Below, one piece after another: positions 6,668 to 15,124 of a DNA stretch of 22,699 nucleotides. Location: assembly GCA_000402295.1 (NCBI GenBank), contig AQRW01000169.1:1-22699 (forward strand), in the 5' to 3' direction. Numbering within the stretch: position 1 is the first letter of the stretch; each line of letters begins with the position of its first letter. The notes beneath the pieces are model-generated. The model did no database searches and was not told where the DNA came from. It saw only the letters and a list, made by a program, of their open reading frames with translations. This stretch comes from Candidatus Aerophobus profundus SCGC AAA252-L23 (lineage in GTDB: Bacteria > Aerophobota > Aerophobia > Aerophobales > Aerophobaceae). Made by a program: the position numbers and the translations under genes.

Positions 6668-8809
6668 TTATCCTATTTTTATAATTTTGCTTTCATTACC
6701 GTGTTTATCAATGGCAATTAGATGACTTCTCTTGCCAAGTTCTTCTGCTTTTATTATACCATCTTCACTAATTTCTTTAGCATAGACAGCAGTATCCATA
6801 TTAAAGACCTTGCCATCATAATCTTTATCAATCAAAATCATAGAAAGCCCCTCAAGGCCTTTAAACCGCTCTTTATTTTTACTTAGAATGCCTGTTTCAA
6901 ACTTGGTAATTTTAAATCCGCCTTCAACGCGTTCAACAACTATTTTTACATCCTCATTAAAATAGAACCCTGCCGAGGATATAAGCTTGTTTATATCCGC
7001 TTGAGCGCTGGGCTGTTCCTCAATCTGAAACTGACGGGAGATATCTTCTAAAACCTTGTAAGGAAATTTGAGCAGTTTGAAATTAACATCTTCTTTATTG
7101 CTATTTTTTAGAGTTGTATCAGTGATTATTGTACATGTTTCAGGAACAACAATATAATAGTTACCTTTTAATTTGCCGCCGCTTGCGGTAATTATCCCTT
7201 GTAAGTATTCTTCATCAATCCGGACATTTTTTAAATACTCATCGTCCCATACAGGAAATATCTCTACAGGGTTACCTTCTTTTTCTGCATAGATATTAGG
7301 AAGCTTGTATTTCTTTGAGTAACCTACATCTTCTCTCATAATGCTGAAAAGGCCTAATACAAAAGAGATATAGACATCCTTATTCTTACGCAGGTTCATA
7401 ATACGGGAGAAATCGTAGGCTCCGGCAGAAACAATGCAAAATGGTTTTGGTGATTTGCCATACTTTTCCTTCTTTTTAGTATTAGAACCTAACTTTTTGG
7501 ATTCAGCAATATTTAAAAGTCTTTTTTGCATAGTATAGATTGCATGTTTTCCAAAATCGCACATAATCCAGCGGCGGCCAAGTTTTTCGGCAACGGCTGC
7601 GGTTGTGCCTGAACCAGCAAAAAAGTCAATAATCAAAGAATTTTCAGTTGTTGATTGCAATATTATTCTCTCTAATAAATTTTCTGGTTTTTGGGTAGGA
7701 TAACCAACAGCTTCTGCCGAGTTTGAAGAAATCAAAGTTATATCGTCCCATAGATTTCCAATTTTTCTTCCTTCGTACTCATCTGAGTATCTTTTGTAAC
7801 GTGGTTTTCCTTGCTCTGTCCAAAATATTCCATAAGGATTTTCTTTTAACCTTTGATCAAATGTTTCTTGTGTCCATCTCCACCCAATATTGCTGATAAC
7901 TTCTCTCCCTTGTATAATCCGCTTTTCCCCTTTGCTATATGCATTAGAAGACTGTTCTAGTTTTTCATGCGTAAATCTTCTGCCTGTTTCTTCCTCAATA
8001 TATGGAAATTTTTCCTCTATTTCTTCATCCGTTAATTTCTGATATTGCTGATGATATATAAAAATGTTACTTTTACTATACCATAATACACTGTCAGTCA
8101 TAGCATCAAGACCACTGGCTAAGTGATGTCCGGGAGTCCGCTTAAAAACAATCTCTGATTGAAATTTATCCTTCCCAAAAATCTCATCTAAAACTATCTT
8201 TAAATAGTGAACCATCCTATAATCCAAATGGATACAAAGAGACCCATCATCTGCAAGTAATTCTCTTGCATATAGCAACCTCTCTCGCATTCCCTCTATA
8301 AACTCTGCTCTATCAACTTTATCAGCGTAACTAAATTCACCTTCTCTCCCACCAAATTCACTTTTCGTTGCAAACGGCGGATCAATGTAAATCAGCTTAA
8401 TCTTTCCTTTAACCTTATCCTTTATCAATGGATCCTGGTTCATATAACAAGTCTTCAAAAACTGGAGATTATCACCCTGGACAATTAGATTCTTCCAGCC
8501 CTTTCCTGCTGACAGCTGGCCGCTGAGAGCTGACTGCTGATTAAAACTTCTAACTATTTGTAATGGTGCAGCTCCTCCAGTAATAGCGGCCTGCGCTAAT
8601 ATTACGGATTCGGCTCTTTTGCCTGCATATTCGATAGTGGGCACTTTGTATTTATCCAGTTCCTTGTAATCAAACTTTCCTGACTGTCTCAGCTTATCAA
8701 AGAAACCAGGGGAGAGCTTCGTCATCAAATCCTCTGGAATCTCTGTTCGGTTGTTAATACATTCGGAAAGAACCCTTAAATCTTCTTCTGTCAGGTTAAT
8801 TTTAGCCAT
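6668..8809 (-). CDS. mod: type III-like DNA adenine methyltransferase (Mod subunit)
   Basis: This 713-aa site-specific DNA methyltransferase belongs to the beta class, where the catalytic motif precedes the cofactor motif: YIDPPFATKS (motif IV, DPPF at 143-146) comes before IIDFFAGSGTTAAVAEKLGR (motif I, FAGSGTT at 397-403), with TQKPE just before it (372-376). The region between (about 200-365) should hold the target-recognition domain. DPPF replaces the more common DPPY, a tolerated variant in N6-adenine enzymes. In type III systems Mod both recognises the site and methylates one strand, protecting host DNA from Res. A GGAGA ribosome site precedes the ATG. A strong promoter with an embedded palindrome lies about 80 bp upstream. 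Residues 90-105 are encoded by a short CAGCTG/GCTGA-rich stretch that looks like inserted repeat DNA. Confidence 0.92.
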   Translation of the reverse strand: MAKINLTEEDLRVLSECINNRTEIPEDLMTKLSPGFFDKLRQSGKFDYKELDKYKVPTIEYAGKRAESVILAQAAITGGAAPLQIVRSFNQQSALSGQLSAGKGWKNLIVQGDNLQFLKTCYMNQDPLIKDKVKGKIKLIYIDPPFATKSEFGGREGEFSYADKVDRAEFIEGMRERLLYARELLADDGSLCIHLDYRMVHYLKIVLDEIFGKDKFQSEIVFKRTPGHHLASGLDAMTDSVLWYSKSNIFIYHQQYQKLTDEEIEEKFPYIEEETGRRFTHEKLEQSSNAYSKGEKRIIQGREVISNIGWRWTQETFDQRLKENPYGIFWTEQGKPRYKRYSDEYEGRKIGNLWDDITLISSNSAEAVGYPTQKPENLLERIILQSTTENSLIIDFFAGSGTTAAVAEKLGRRWIMCDFGKHAIYTMQKRLLNIAESKKLGSNTKKKEKYGKSPKPFCIVSAGAYDFSRIMNLRKNKDVYISFVLGLFSIMREDVGYSKKYKLPNIYAEKEGNPVEIFPVWDDEYLKNVRIDEEYLQGIITASGGKLKGNYYIVVPETCTIITDTTLKNSNKEDVNFKLLKFPYKVLEDISRQFQIEEQPSAQADINKLISSAGFYFNEDVKIVVERVEGGFKITKFETGILSKNKERFKGLEGLSMILIDKDYDGKVFNMDTAVYAKEISEDGIIKAEELGKRSHLIAIDKHGNESKIIKIG

Positions 8810-8888
8810 ATGCGCTATCTCCTAAAATTACTATAATTATGAGCCGTAACTACTTAAATTACATATAGTTACATCTTTAGTCTCATCA

Positions 8889-8916
8889 AATATACACAAA
8901 TGCATTTGTGTATCAA
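8889..8916 (-). promoter_or_regulatory. sigma-70-type promoter of the mod-res operon
   Basis: On the minus strand, TTGATA (8916-8911) and TATATT (8894-8889) are each one base from the -35 and -10 consensus, with a 16-bp spacer. Transcription would start near 8882, about 73 nt before the mod ATG. Confidence 0.6.
8892..8913. promoter_or_regulatory. 22-bp perfect palindrome in the mod promoter (putative operator)
   Basis: ATACACAAATG is followed directly by its exact complement CATTTGTGTAT. The palindrome fills the spacer and overlaps both promoter hexamers, so a dimeric regulator bound here would block RNA polymerase. A further half-site, ACACAAAT, occurs at 8934-8941, 40 bp from the copy at 8894-8901 (about four helical turns). 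Confidence 0.5.
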
Positions 8917-8928
8917 AAAACTTGTAAA

Positions 8929-8956
8929 ATGAAACACAAATAAACTTTTGTTTCAT
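8929..8956. repeat. inverted repeat upstream of the mod promoter
   Basis: ATGAAACA (8929-8936) and TGTTTCAT (8949-8956) are perfect 8-bp arms with a 12-nt centre that overlaps the third ACACAAAT copy. It may be a second regulator site or part of the same operator array. Confidence 0.35.
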
Positions 8957-8973
8957 CTGTTATAAATTAAACA

Positions 8974-9320
8974 TTATTTCACAATTTGCAGTAATTTATT
9001 GAAAATAACGATGTTAGCTTTTCGCCCACTTCCTTTACGCAAAATTGATATTACTCTTTTTGTTTTTCAGTTTGTATATTCACTTGAGCAGAAGCTTCAA
9101 ATTCAAGAACTTCTATAAGGCTAGCCTGTGTCCCTTCAATTCGCGAAGAAAGAACTGCCTCATTGGTGGTAAGAGGCGATAAGAGAACATGCGGGTTGAT
9201 AATTCCCTGCAGAATTCCGTCGTAGCGCGCTAATTCTGCGTTTGCCTTTCCAATAAGGCTTATAAATTTTACCCAGTCAAGATTTTGTAGCGGTAAAGAA
9301 CTTGGAATATACGGTTTCAT
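8974..9320 (-). pseudogene. Fic family protein gene with the catalytic domain deleted
   Basis: The ORF at 9320-9051 (89 aa) is the N-terminal Fic_N region: MKPYIPSSLPLQNLDWVKF opens it, and SSRIEGTQASLIEVLEFEA (58-76) contains the (S/T)xxxE(G/N) inhibitory motif as SRIEG. The frame stops after TEKQKE. One base out of frame, overlapping this stop and ending at 8974, the sequence reads VISILRKGSGRKANIVIF then NKLLQIVK, which resembles the C-terminal winged-helix tail of the same proteins. The catalytic HPFxxGNGR region, roughly 200 residues, is missing, so the gene has suffered an internal deletion with a frameshift. Fic enzymes add AMP to target proteins and often act as toxins. The ATG lies 19 bp after the helicase stop and has a GGGAGA ribosome site, so the 89-aa piece could still be translated. 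Confidence 0.7.
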
Positions 9321-9339
9321 TTTCTCTCCCTTTCAAATT

Positions 9340-12300
9340 TTATCCGTTGAGTTTCTTCTCTAATAATTTGTTCAATACATCAATTTTTGTTCGTCCTTTT
9401 TCGTTAGGTATCAGGGTAAATTTGTTTATCCGCAGAAACTTATATCCATAGCTTTCCAGCTCTAATTGTCTTGCAATGTCATAATCAAGATATTCTTGAG
9501 AAAAGTTATGGGCAGTAACTATCTCAGGGTTTTTTGTATGATATTCAAGGCCGTCATATTCTAAGATAAGAGACTTCTCTTTTCCTCTTTCAGATAGGGT
9601 TAGGAGAAAATCTACTCTATATTTCGGAACGTAACGATGGAGTGTTTCCCCAATATATTTTCCCATAGGAAACTGGGCGATAATTCTGATTTTATCTCTG
9701 TTCTTTTTGTAAAACTCAGTGTTTGTAATTTGGATATATAAATCTTTTTCTGCCGGTGAGCCAAAGATTGATTCATCTTCCACAAAGTTATCTTTGGCAT
9801 TTTTAAGCAACTGCTTGTAATGTTTAAGCGCGTCACCAAGACGGGTATCATAATATTCCTTAATCGGCATACTATGAACAAAGACCATAGTATCTTTTGC
9901 CCGGCTGAATCCCACATTTAGCCTCTGCATTTTCAATTTTCTTATATTATCAGCGCTTCCGCCTATTATCGGGTAAATATTGCGCAGGCTACCGTTTCCA
10001 ATTTTCTTGTCTTCAACAAAAGAATAGTACACAATATCACGCTCTTCCCCCTGGACACTACCTACAAACCATATGGTCAACTTATGCTTTTTTAAAAGGG
10101 AATGGTAATCCGGAAGCTCCTTGCGTAACACCTCTTCTGTGCGGTCGCGCTGTTCTCTGAATGAGGTGATTATTCCTATGGTCCCTTTGAAGCCTGAGGA
10201 TATTAGAGACTGAATATCTTTTTTTATTGCCTCAATCTCATCTAAGTTTACGTTTGTTCCGGAATTGCCCTGGGTCTCTACTTTTATAAAACGAAGGACT
10301 TCCTTGATCGGCTTAGTCCTGATTCTGTTTATTATTAATGGGACCTGGGTCGGTTTATAGAAGAATTCATTAGAGTAATCTATTATTTCTGAGAAACTGC
10401 GGAAATGCGTATCTAAAGAAACAGAGTAGTTTTTGATAGCCTTGGCAAAATTTAAGGTGGAGGTTCTTATGCTAAACGTCTTAAGCCAATCAACAGTGCC
10501 CTCTTCGGGTTTGTAAAATACAGATTCAACTTCTTGATCTTCTGGATCAATTTCCTGCGAGACAGCCTGTGAGATTTCTTGCTTTTCTTTTTCACTAAGC
10601 GTTACTCGATAATCCTTTTGGTAACTATCCAATATCTCTTTAAAATACTGGCCTGCATATTGGGCATTAACATTAAAAGCGCTCACCGCGCCGTACTGTA
10701 ATTCATCCCCAAAAATAACTACTTGCTTTGCCCTCAGGATTAAAGAAATAGATTCGGCGATAGAGACCTGAGACGCTTCATCAATAACCAGAATATCTAT
10801 CATATCTTCCTCCATAGGGAAATATTGAGATATTAGGTCAGGCTCAGATATAATACAGGATATATTCTCCAGGATAACTTTTAATTCCTGTGCTTTCAGG
10901 CGTTTTTTGCTTCGCAGCGAGACTAAAATACGCTCAACATCACCGGTACAATTGTTAAGATTTTTTAGCCGCTTATCGTTAATATATTCTAAGTGTTTGT
11001 GGATAGATTCATAATAAGAGGATATTAAGCCCATATCCGGAGTATCACAAAGTTCATTCTTGGCAAGTTCAGAAAATAATTGTATATATTTAAATGTCTT
11101 TTCCACTCCTTCGTTTGATAAAAGGGGACCAGCATCTTTTAAATTATCCAGCTTTATCCCCGCTGCTTCCAGTAGGGGATAAAAGTGTTCTTTAACTGCT
11201 TTTAGTGAAGTTATCGTTTCTTGACTGATATGTTTTATAATATCCCTTGAATGTGACAAAAAGCTAAAAAAACGTTTAATGTCTTCATCTTCTAACCCTA
11301 AATCTTTTTTGAGCATAAGTAAAAGCTCGATATCCTGTCTTTTGGTCTCGATTTCGATATTCTTTTGGGCGCCGGATTCTAAATCCTTTAGGGTTAATTT
11401 ACTTTTATCCTGAGAATCCAAATGAGAAATATTTGATAAGATATTTTCATATTGTAAATCGCTGAGTTTGCTTAAAGTCGATTTAAACGCATCTTTACTT
11501 TCCTTCCTCTGGAGCATCATTGAAAGCCTGACCGGCAATTTAACCTTCAGTTTTTTTATATCAGTAAATACCAATGAGCCTCCCTGGAGATATGCGCCAA
11601 CTATTGATACTGTCTCCGAAAAATCCTTCAGCACTTCCAGGTTAATTTTCCTCATCCGTATAATATCAGAAAGGGCGAGGGAAGATTTATTAATAAAGTT
11701 GCAGGTTTGGAGCAAAGAAGGAAGTAAATCACGCTTTTCATATAAAAGAAATAGCTGCGTGCTACTTAGCGTATCTACCTGCGATTTATATATACTGTTT
11801 ATGCATTCCTTGACTAAATTTGCATCGAGGGATTCATCTTTTTCTATCTTTGGGATTGAAATATCACCTTTCCAAATATTGGCTTGTTTTAATTCATTTT
11901 CCAACCTTTCCAGTTTAAATAGCTTGTCAATGAGGTCTTTATATTTACCCGAATTATCCCAATAACTATTTAGCTGGGCTTCAACGGCACCGCGCCAATT
12001 TTCAATATCCTTCTTTACCGCATCCTCATTGAAATCGTTTGCTCTGTTATTAGCCGCAGTAATTACCGGGCTGGAAAATGTATTTTGAGAGGTGTTAATA
12101 CCTTTTTCATCCACTGAAATCCTTAAAACAGAAGGCTTTGCTTTAGGGTGCAATTCTCTGAATTTATCAATAAGCATTCTGTCAATTACATCAAGGGCAG
12201 CTTTTTTGTGTGATGTTATCACTACTGATTTATTCTGCTGATTGGCCCAATAAGTTATAGCCGCTATTGTATAAGATTTACCGGTTCCGGGTGGGCCATC

Positions 12301-13662
12301 AACAACAATGGTTTTGTTCTCGGGGTTATCTAAGGCGGTAAGGATCCTTCGCTGACTTTTATTTAGACTTAAAGGAATGGTTGATAGCAAATTATTTACT
12401 GACTTTTTGGGATATTTTTTACTGTAGGCAGAATCAACTTGGTCTGTCGTATTTTTGACGTTTCCGGAGACGTAATCTTTCACAAAATTAATAAGTTTAC
12501 CGCCTTTACCGGCATCGATACGAGTTATAAGCTCAGAGTAGTCAAAAAGTCTTCTATCTTCTTTCTGGACAACCTGCAGTCCAAACCTGTAATTTATAGA
12601 AGGCTTATTGTCAGCGCAAAGAGGCTTAAATGCATATTCCAACAAAAAGGGATTAAAGAAGTCATAATTATTCTGCAAAAATTTCTCTACACCCCAGAGA
12701 TAGTTATTGGCTTCGTTTAATCTGGCTGCGCGGGGAATGGTAAGAATGTTATTAAACTCAAAAGAATTTATTGCCGGTGTGTTTATCAGCAAAATATTTC
12801 TGTCGCATGACAAGACAATCTCTTCGCTTTTTTCCTCAATATTTAACTCTATGAGGAAAATAGGATATTTATCTGTAGCGGCATCCTGGCTGTCTCCTGT
12901 TGAGGAAATTTGGTGAAAAAAGATATAGGGCTTTCCCATTCCAATGAAGCTGGAGAATTTTCTTATCGTTGCATAAAGATCGTACATCTTGAGTTCAAAA
13001 GAGCTGGTTTTGATTATTTCTTTAACCTCATCGTGAAACGACTTTTCGTCACCGGCTTTTCCAGCAGTTACTCGCAAAGAATTGTATATCTCTTGTTCAA
13101 TGCTGTTAGGGTTTAAAGACGTTATGGGGGTGGATGTAAATGGCAGCTCTTGTAGCAATTCCTCTTTCTTTTGCCTCTGGAGTCTCAGGAGTATTTCTTG
13201 GATAGCATTTCTGAAAGCGAGGTTAAATTTTCTTAAGCCTTCACGTAACGCTTTTTCCTCAAATTCTTTATTTGCTACTACCGTGGTATTGTCCTTAGTA
13301 TCTTTGTTATCCCCAACTATTATTGTTTTATCACTCTCCGTTTTTCTTAGCTGTGTTCTTGCCTGTTCAATGCAATTTTTTAAGAATTCTAAGTTATAGT
13401 TTGTCTCAAGTTTTTGAAGCAGTGCTTTCTTAAAGTCGTCTTCACTAAGAGAAACAGAATATTCCCCTTGCTTGACAGATATATTTAACACGGTTTTGTT
13501 TTTTATGGAATCCAACACCTTTTTCTGGAATTCCGGAAAAACTGACAACTCTGCCGTGAGACTGTCATCTGTCCACTTATATCTGATTTTAGTCTGAAAT
13601 CTGAATCGGGTTTCAGTGTAGGTTGCAAAATAATTTAGGATACTTTTGGTGAATGTGTTCAT
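9340..13662 (-). CDS. SF1 (DNA2/NAM7-like) helicase with C-terminal PD-(D/E)XK-type nuclease
   Basis: This is a 1440-aa fusion. The first ~425 residues carry no motif I recognise. The helicase core begins with the Q-motif-like SLNKSQRRIL (432-441) and Walker A GPPGTGKS (456-463). A long, charged, coiled-coil-rich insertion (about 550-940) separates this from Walker B IDEASQ (DEAS 961-964) and the GDELQYG motif III. Late motifs include VGSVQGEERDIVYYS and LNVGFSRAKDTMVFV, the usual UPF1-like motifs V and VI. The C-terminus has a Vsr/DUF559-like nuclease: VDFLL (D1351) then LILEYDGLEYH (E1368, D1370). Helicase-nuclease fusions of this build are common in phage-defence islands, but I cannot match this one to a named system. 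An AAGGAA ribosome site precedes the ATG. The Fic remnant follows in the same operon. Confidence 0.85.
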   Translation of the reverse strand: MNTFTKSILNYFATYTETRFRFQTKIRYKWTDDSLTAELSVFPEFQKKVLDSIKNKTVLNISVKQGEYSVSLSEDDFKKALLQKLETNYNLEFLKNCIEQARTQLRKTESDKTIIVGDNKDTKDNTTVVANKEFEEKALREGLRKFNLAFRNAIQEILLRLQRQKKEELLQELPFTSTPITSLNPNSIEQEIYNSLRVTAGKAGDEKSFHDEVKEIIKTSSFELKMYDLYATIRKFSSFIGMGKPYIFFHQISSTGDSQDAATDKYPIFLIELNIEEKSEEIVLSCDRNILLINTPAINSFEFNNILTIPRAARLNEANNYLWGVEKFLQNNYDFFNPFLLEYAFKPLCADNKPSINYRFGLQVVQKEDRRLFDYSELITRIDAGKGGKLINFVKDYVSGNVKNTTDQVDSAYSKKYPKKSVNNLLSTIPLSLNKSQRRILTALDNPENKTIVVDGPPGTGKSYTIAAITYWANQQNKSVVITSHKKAALDVIDRMLIDKFRELHPKAKPSVLRISVDEKGINTSQNTFSSPVITAANNRANDFNEDAVKKDIENWRGAVEAQLNSYWDNSGKYKDLIDKLFKLERLENELKQANIWKGDISIPKIEKDESLDANLVKECINSIYKSQVDTLSSTQLFLLYEKRDLLPSLLQTCNFINKSSLALSDIIRMRKINLEVLKDFSETVSIVGAYLQGGSLVFTDIKKLKVKLPVRLSMMLQRKESKDAFKSTLSKLSDLQYENILSNISHLDSQDKSKLTLKDLESGAQKNIEIETKRQDIELLLMLKKDLGLEDEDIKRFFSFLSHSRDIIKHISQETITSLKAVKEHFYPLLEAAGIKLDNLKDAGPLLSNEGVEKTFKYIQLFSELAKNELCDTPDMGLISSYYESIHKHLEYINDKRLKNLNNCTGDVERILVSLRSKKRLKAQELKVILENISCIISEPDLISQYFPMEEDMIDILVIDEASQVSIAESISLILRAKQVVIFGDELQYGAVSAFNVNAQYAGQYFKEILDSYQKDYRVTLSEKEKQEISQAVSQEIDPEDQEVESVFYKPEEGTVDWLKTFSIRTSTLNFAKAIKNYSVSLDTHFRSFSEIIDYSNEFFYKPTQVPLIINRIRTKPIKEVLRFIKVETQGNSGTNVNLDEIEAIKKDIQSLISSGFKGTIGIITSFREQRDRTEEVLRKELPDYHSLLKKHKLTIWFVGSVQGEERDIVYYSFVEDKKIGNGSLRNIYPIIGGSADNIRKLKMQRLNVGFSRAKDTMVFVHSMPIKEYYDTRLGDALKHYKQLLKNAKDNFVEDESIFGSPAEKDLYIQITNTEFYKKNRDKIRIIAQFPMGKYIGETLHRYVPKYRVDFLLTLSERGKEKSLILEYDGLEYHTKNPEIVTAHNFSQEYLDYDIARQLELESYGYKFLRINKFTLIPNEKGRTKIDVLNKLLEKKLNG

Positions 13663-13677
13663 ACTACATTCCTTACA

Positions 13678-13832
13678 CTATTTATTAGTTCTCGTTTTAA
13701 TAAACACTTCAAGATCCTCTGGCTTAATACGTCATTTACCCATCTTTGTAGCCTTAATCTCTTTAGCCTTGATCAAATCCCTTATCCATTCTTCGGTAAT
13801 ATCAAGTTTTTCGCAAGTCGCCTAACTGTAAG
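13678..13832 (-). pseudogene. decayed excisionase-family HTH gene
   Basis: The minus strand reads EKLDITEEWIRDLIKAKEIK, ATKMGK, then a TGA (13734-13732), then RIKPEDLEVFIKTRTNK and TAG. This is the HTH_17 (MerR/excisionase-like) domain pattern, in which a Trp normally sits just before RIKPEDL, exactly where the TGA is (TGG to TGA needs one change). In another frame, just upstream, LTVRRLAKNL resembles the usual start of this domain, so a frameshift is also present near 13805-13815. No start codon or ribosome site fits. The remnant ends 16 bp before the helicase gene; such HTH genes often control toxin or mobile-element operons. The remainder of 13663-13971 is AT-rich with no other gene. Confidence 0.5.
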
Positions 13833-13920
13833 CTATCTTTTTAGATCAACTATAGCTTAAGTCTCACTTTTAAAGCTGATTTCTTTCATATTTTATTTGA
13901 CATTATTTTATTTTACCTGC

Positions 13921-13963
13921 ACCACTAATGTAGTGTCCAGTTTTTGGGGTCCACTATAGTGGT
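13921..13963. repeat. imperfect inverted repeat after the nuclease gene
   Basis: ACCACTA (13921-13927) and TAGTGGT (13957-13963) are perfect arms; inside, AGTG (13932-13935) and CACT (13952-13955) can also pair around TCCAGTTTTTGGGGTC. It lies 9 bp past the stop of the gene at 13972. It could be an old insertion-sequence end or a weak terminator; there is no U-run. Confidence 0.3.
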
Positions 13964-13971
13964 ATCGCTCG

Positions 13972-14991
13972 TCATGATATTGAAAATGCTTTTTGTAAGT
14001 TTCCACTTCCATCATATCCAATAGTTTTATTCCTAAAGTATTCCAATATTTTATCTTTATCTTCACTCAACATGTCAGTGGCTAAAATGTACTTATAGAT
14101 ATCTTCCCAAGTTACTCTCATAAATTTCCTATTTTCATTTTGCTTGATATACTTTCCGAATTCTGACCCTATATTCTTTTCTTCCTTTTTTTCATTTTTT
14201 CTCACAAGATTTAGCAAACAAAAATCCAAATTTTCGTTATCTGCTATCCAGGCTCCAATTAACCAGAATCTCATTGATTGATAATAACCAGTATCTATAA
14301 TATATTCAACAGATTGCTTCAGGAAATAATCACCCTTACTGTATCTTCTTACCCTTTCTGCTTTATCTTCTGCTGTATGATTTTTATTGAAATCAATTTT
14401 ATTTGAGGCTGTTAGTTTTGCCTCAATAAGAAATAGAACATCATCGCTTTTAATAATTAGGTCAGGCTCGGAACTTCTTTGTGGGCTTTCCCCAAATTCT
14501 GCTCTTACCTTTTCTAACTCATTCCACACCTTTTGTTGAGATTGTGAATATGACCAGTAAATTACTTCAGGATTTTTGACTGGAGAATTGTGCAATCCTT
14601 CTAAGAATCCGGATAACAAATTAGTTCTCTCTAAAAATCTAAAAACATTCCAAGTAACTGCATCTTCACTATTGTCGTGGTGCAGTTGTGCTTTAACTCT
14701 CTTGGCTTCCATTATTTTATCGAGAAAATCTTTGTCCGCATCGTACCAGAATAGATTATCTCTCAAATCCTTGTAAATAAAAGTAGTTGGTGTGATGTAA
14801 ATTTTGTGCTCTTTACAGAGATATTGGACAAATTTTTCTCTATTGCTTTTTCCTTTTTCAAGATAAACATCCAATGATTTGGGAACACCTTTTATCATCT
14901 TTTTAATTCGGGTTTCACATCCGATAACGGGGCAGGCGATTGTGTTCCCTTCTATCTTAATTCTCTCTTTCAACTCTTTTAATCCAAACAT
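13972..14991 (-). CDS. PD-(D/E)XK superfamily nuclease with N-terminal Cys cluster
   Basis: This is a 339-aa predicted restriction-type nuclease. The catalytic core is visible as SSEPDLIIKSDDVLFLIEAK (173-192): D177, then E190 and K192 give the PD...ExK signature. Upstream, NSEDAVTWNVFRFLE (107-121) supplies an acidic helix of the kind that precedes the core in this fold. The N-terminus contains C20 and C25 and, 34 residues later, C59 and H62 (LCKEH), a plausible zinc site and possible DNA-reading module. No methyltransferase is adjacent, so it may cut modified or foreign DNA, or protect by another route. A GAGGAGG ribosome site lies eight bases before the ATG. The start is only about 25 bp after an attC-like repeat, as in an integron cassette. 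The exact family is not recognised. Confidence 0.75.
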   Translation of the reverse strand: MFGLKELKERIKIEGNTIACPVIGCETRIKKMIKGVPKSLDVYLEKGKSNREKFVQYLCKEHKIYITPTTFIYKDLRDNLFWYDADKDFLDKIMEAKRVKAQLHHDNSEDAVTWNVFRFLERTNLLSGFLEGLHNSPVKNPEVIYWSYSQSQQKVWNELEKVRAEFGESPQRSSEPDLIIKSDDVLFLIEAKLTASNKIDFNKNHTAEDKAERVRRYSKGDYFLKQSVEYIIDTGYYQSMRFWLIGAWIADNENLDFCLLNLVRKNEKKEEKNIGSEFGKYIKQNENRKFMRVTWEDIYKYILATDMLSEDKDKILEYFRNKTIGYDGSGNLQKAFSIS

Positions 14992-15021
14992 GTTTAAACC
15001 TCCTCAATCAAAGGCGATTTC

Positions 15022-15100
15022 AGATAATGTTTGGTGCGTTTACGAAATTGCGAGCGTTAGCAAGCATTTGGATGAGCAAAGCGCAAACACCTTGTTATCT
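15022..15100 (-). repeat. attC-like cassette junction 1 (degenerate)
   Basis: Outer arms AGATAA (15022-15027) and TTATCT (15095-15100) are complementary. Inside, GTTTG (15029-15033) pairs with CAAAC (15084-15088), then CG/CG and TTT/AAA pair, with a 3-nt bulge on one side and a 1-nt bulge on the other, enclosing a variable ~36-nt loop. Read on the minus strand the outer box is AGATAAC, then the folded part, then ATTATCT. The site lies between the stop of the DUF262 gene and the start of the nuclease gene. The expected terminal GTT reads ATT, so the site may be inactive. Confidence 0.4.
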
Positions 15101-15124
15101 ACTATTGGTCACTTTTATTCAAAT

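Noticed and set aside
13732..13734. TGA read as tryptophan (alternative genetic code)
   Set aside because: The same gene also has a frameshift and lacks a start, and the IS recombinase ends at an ordinary TGA, so a nonsense mutation in a dying gene is simpler.
13921..13963. Rho-independent terminator after the PD-(D/E)XK gene
   Set aside because: The hairpin is interrupted and there is no run of T after it on the minus strand.
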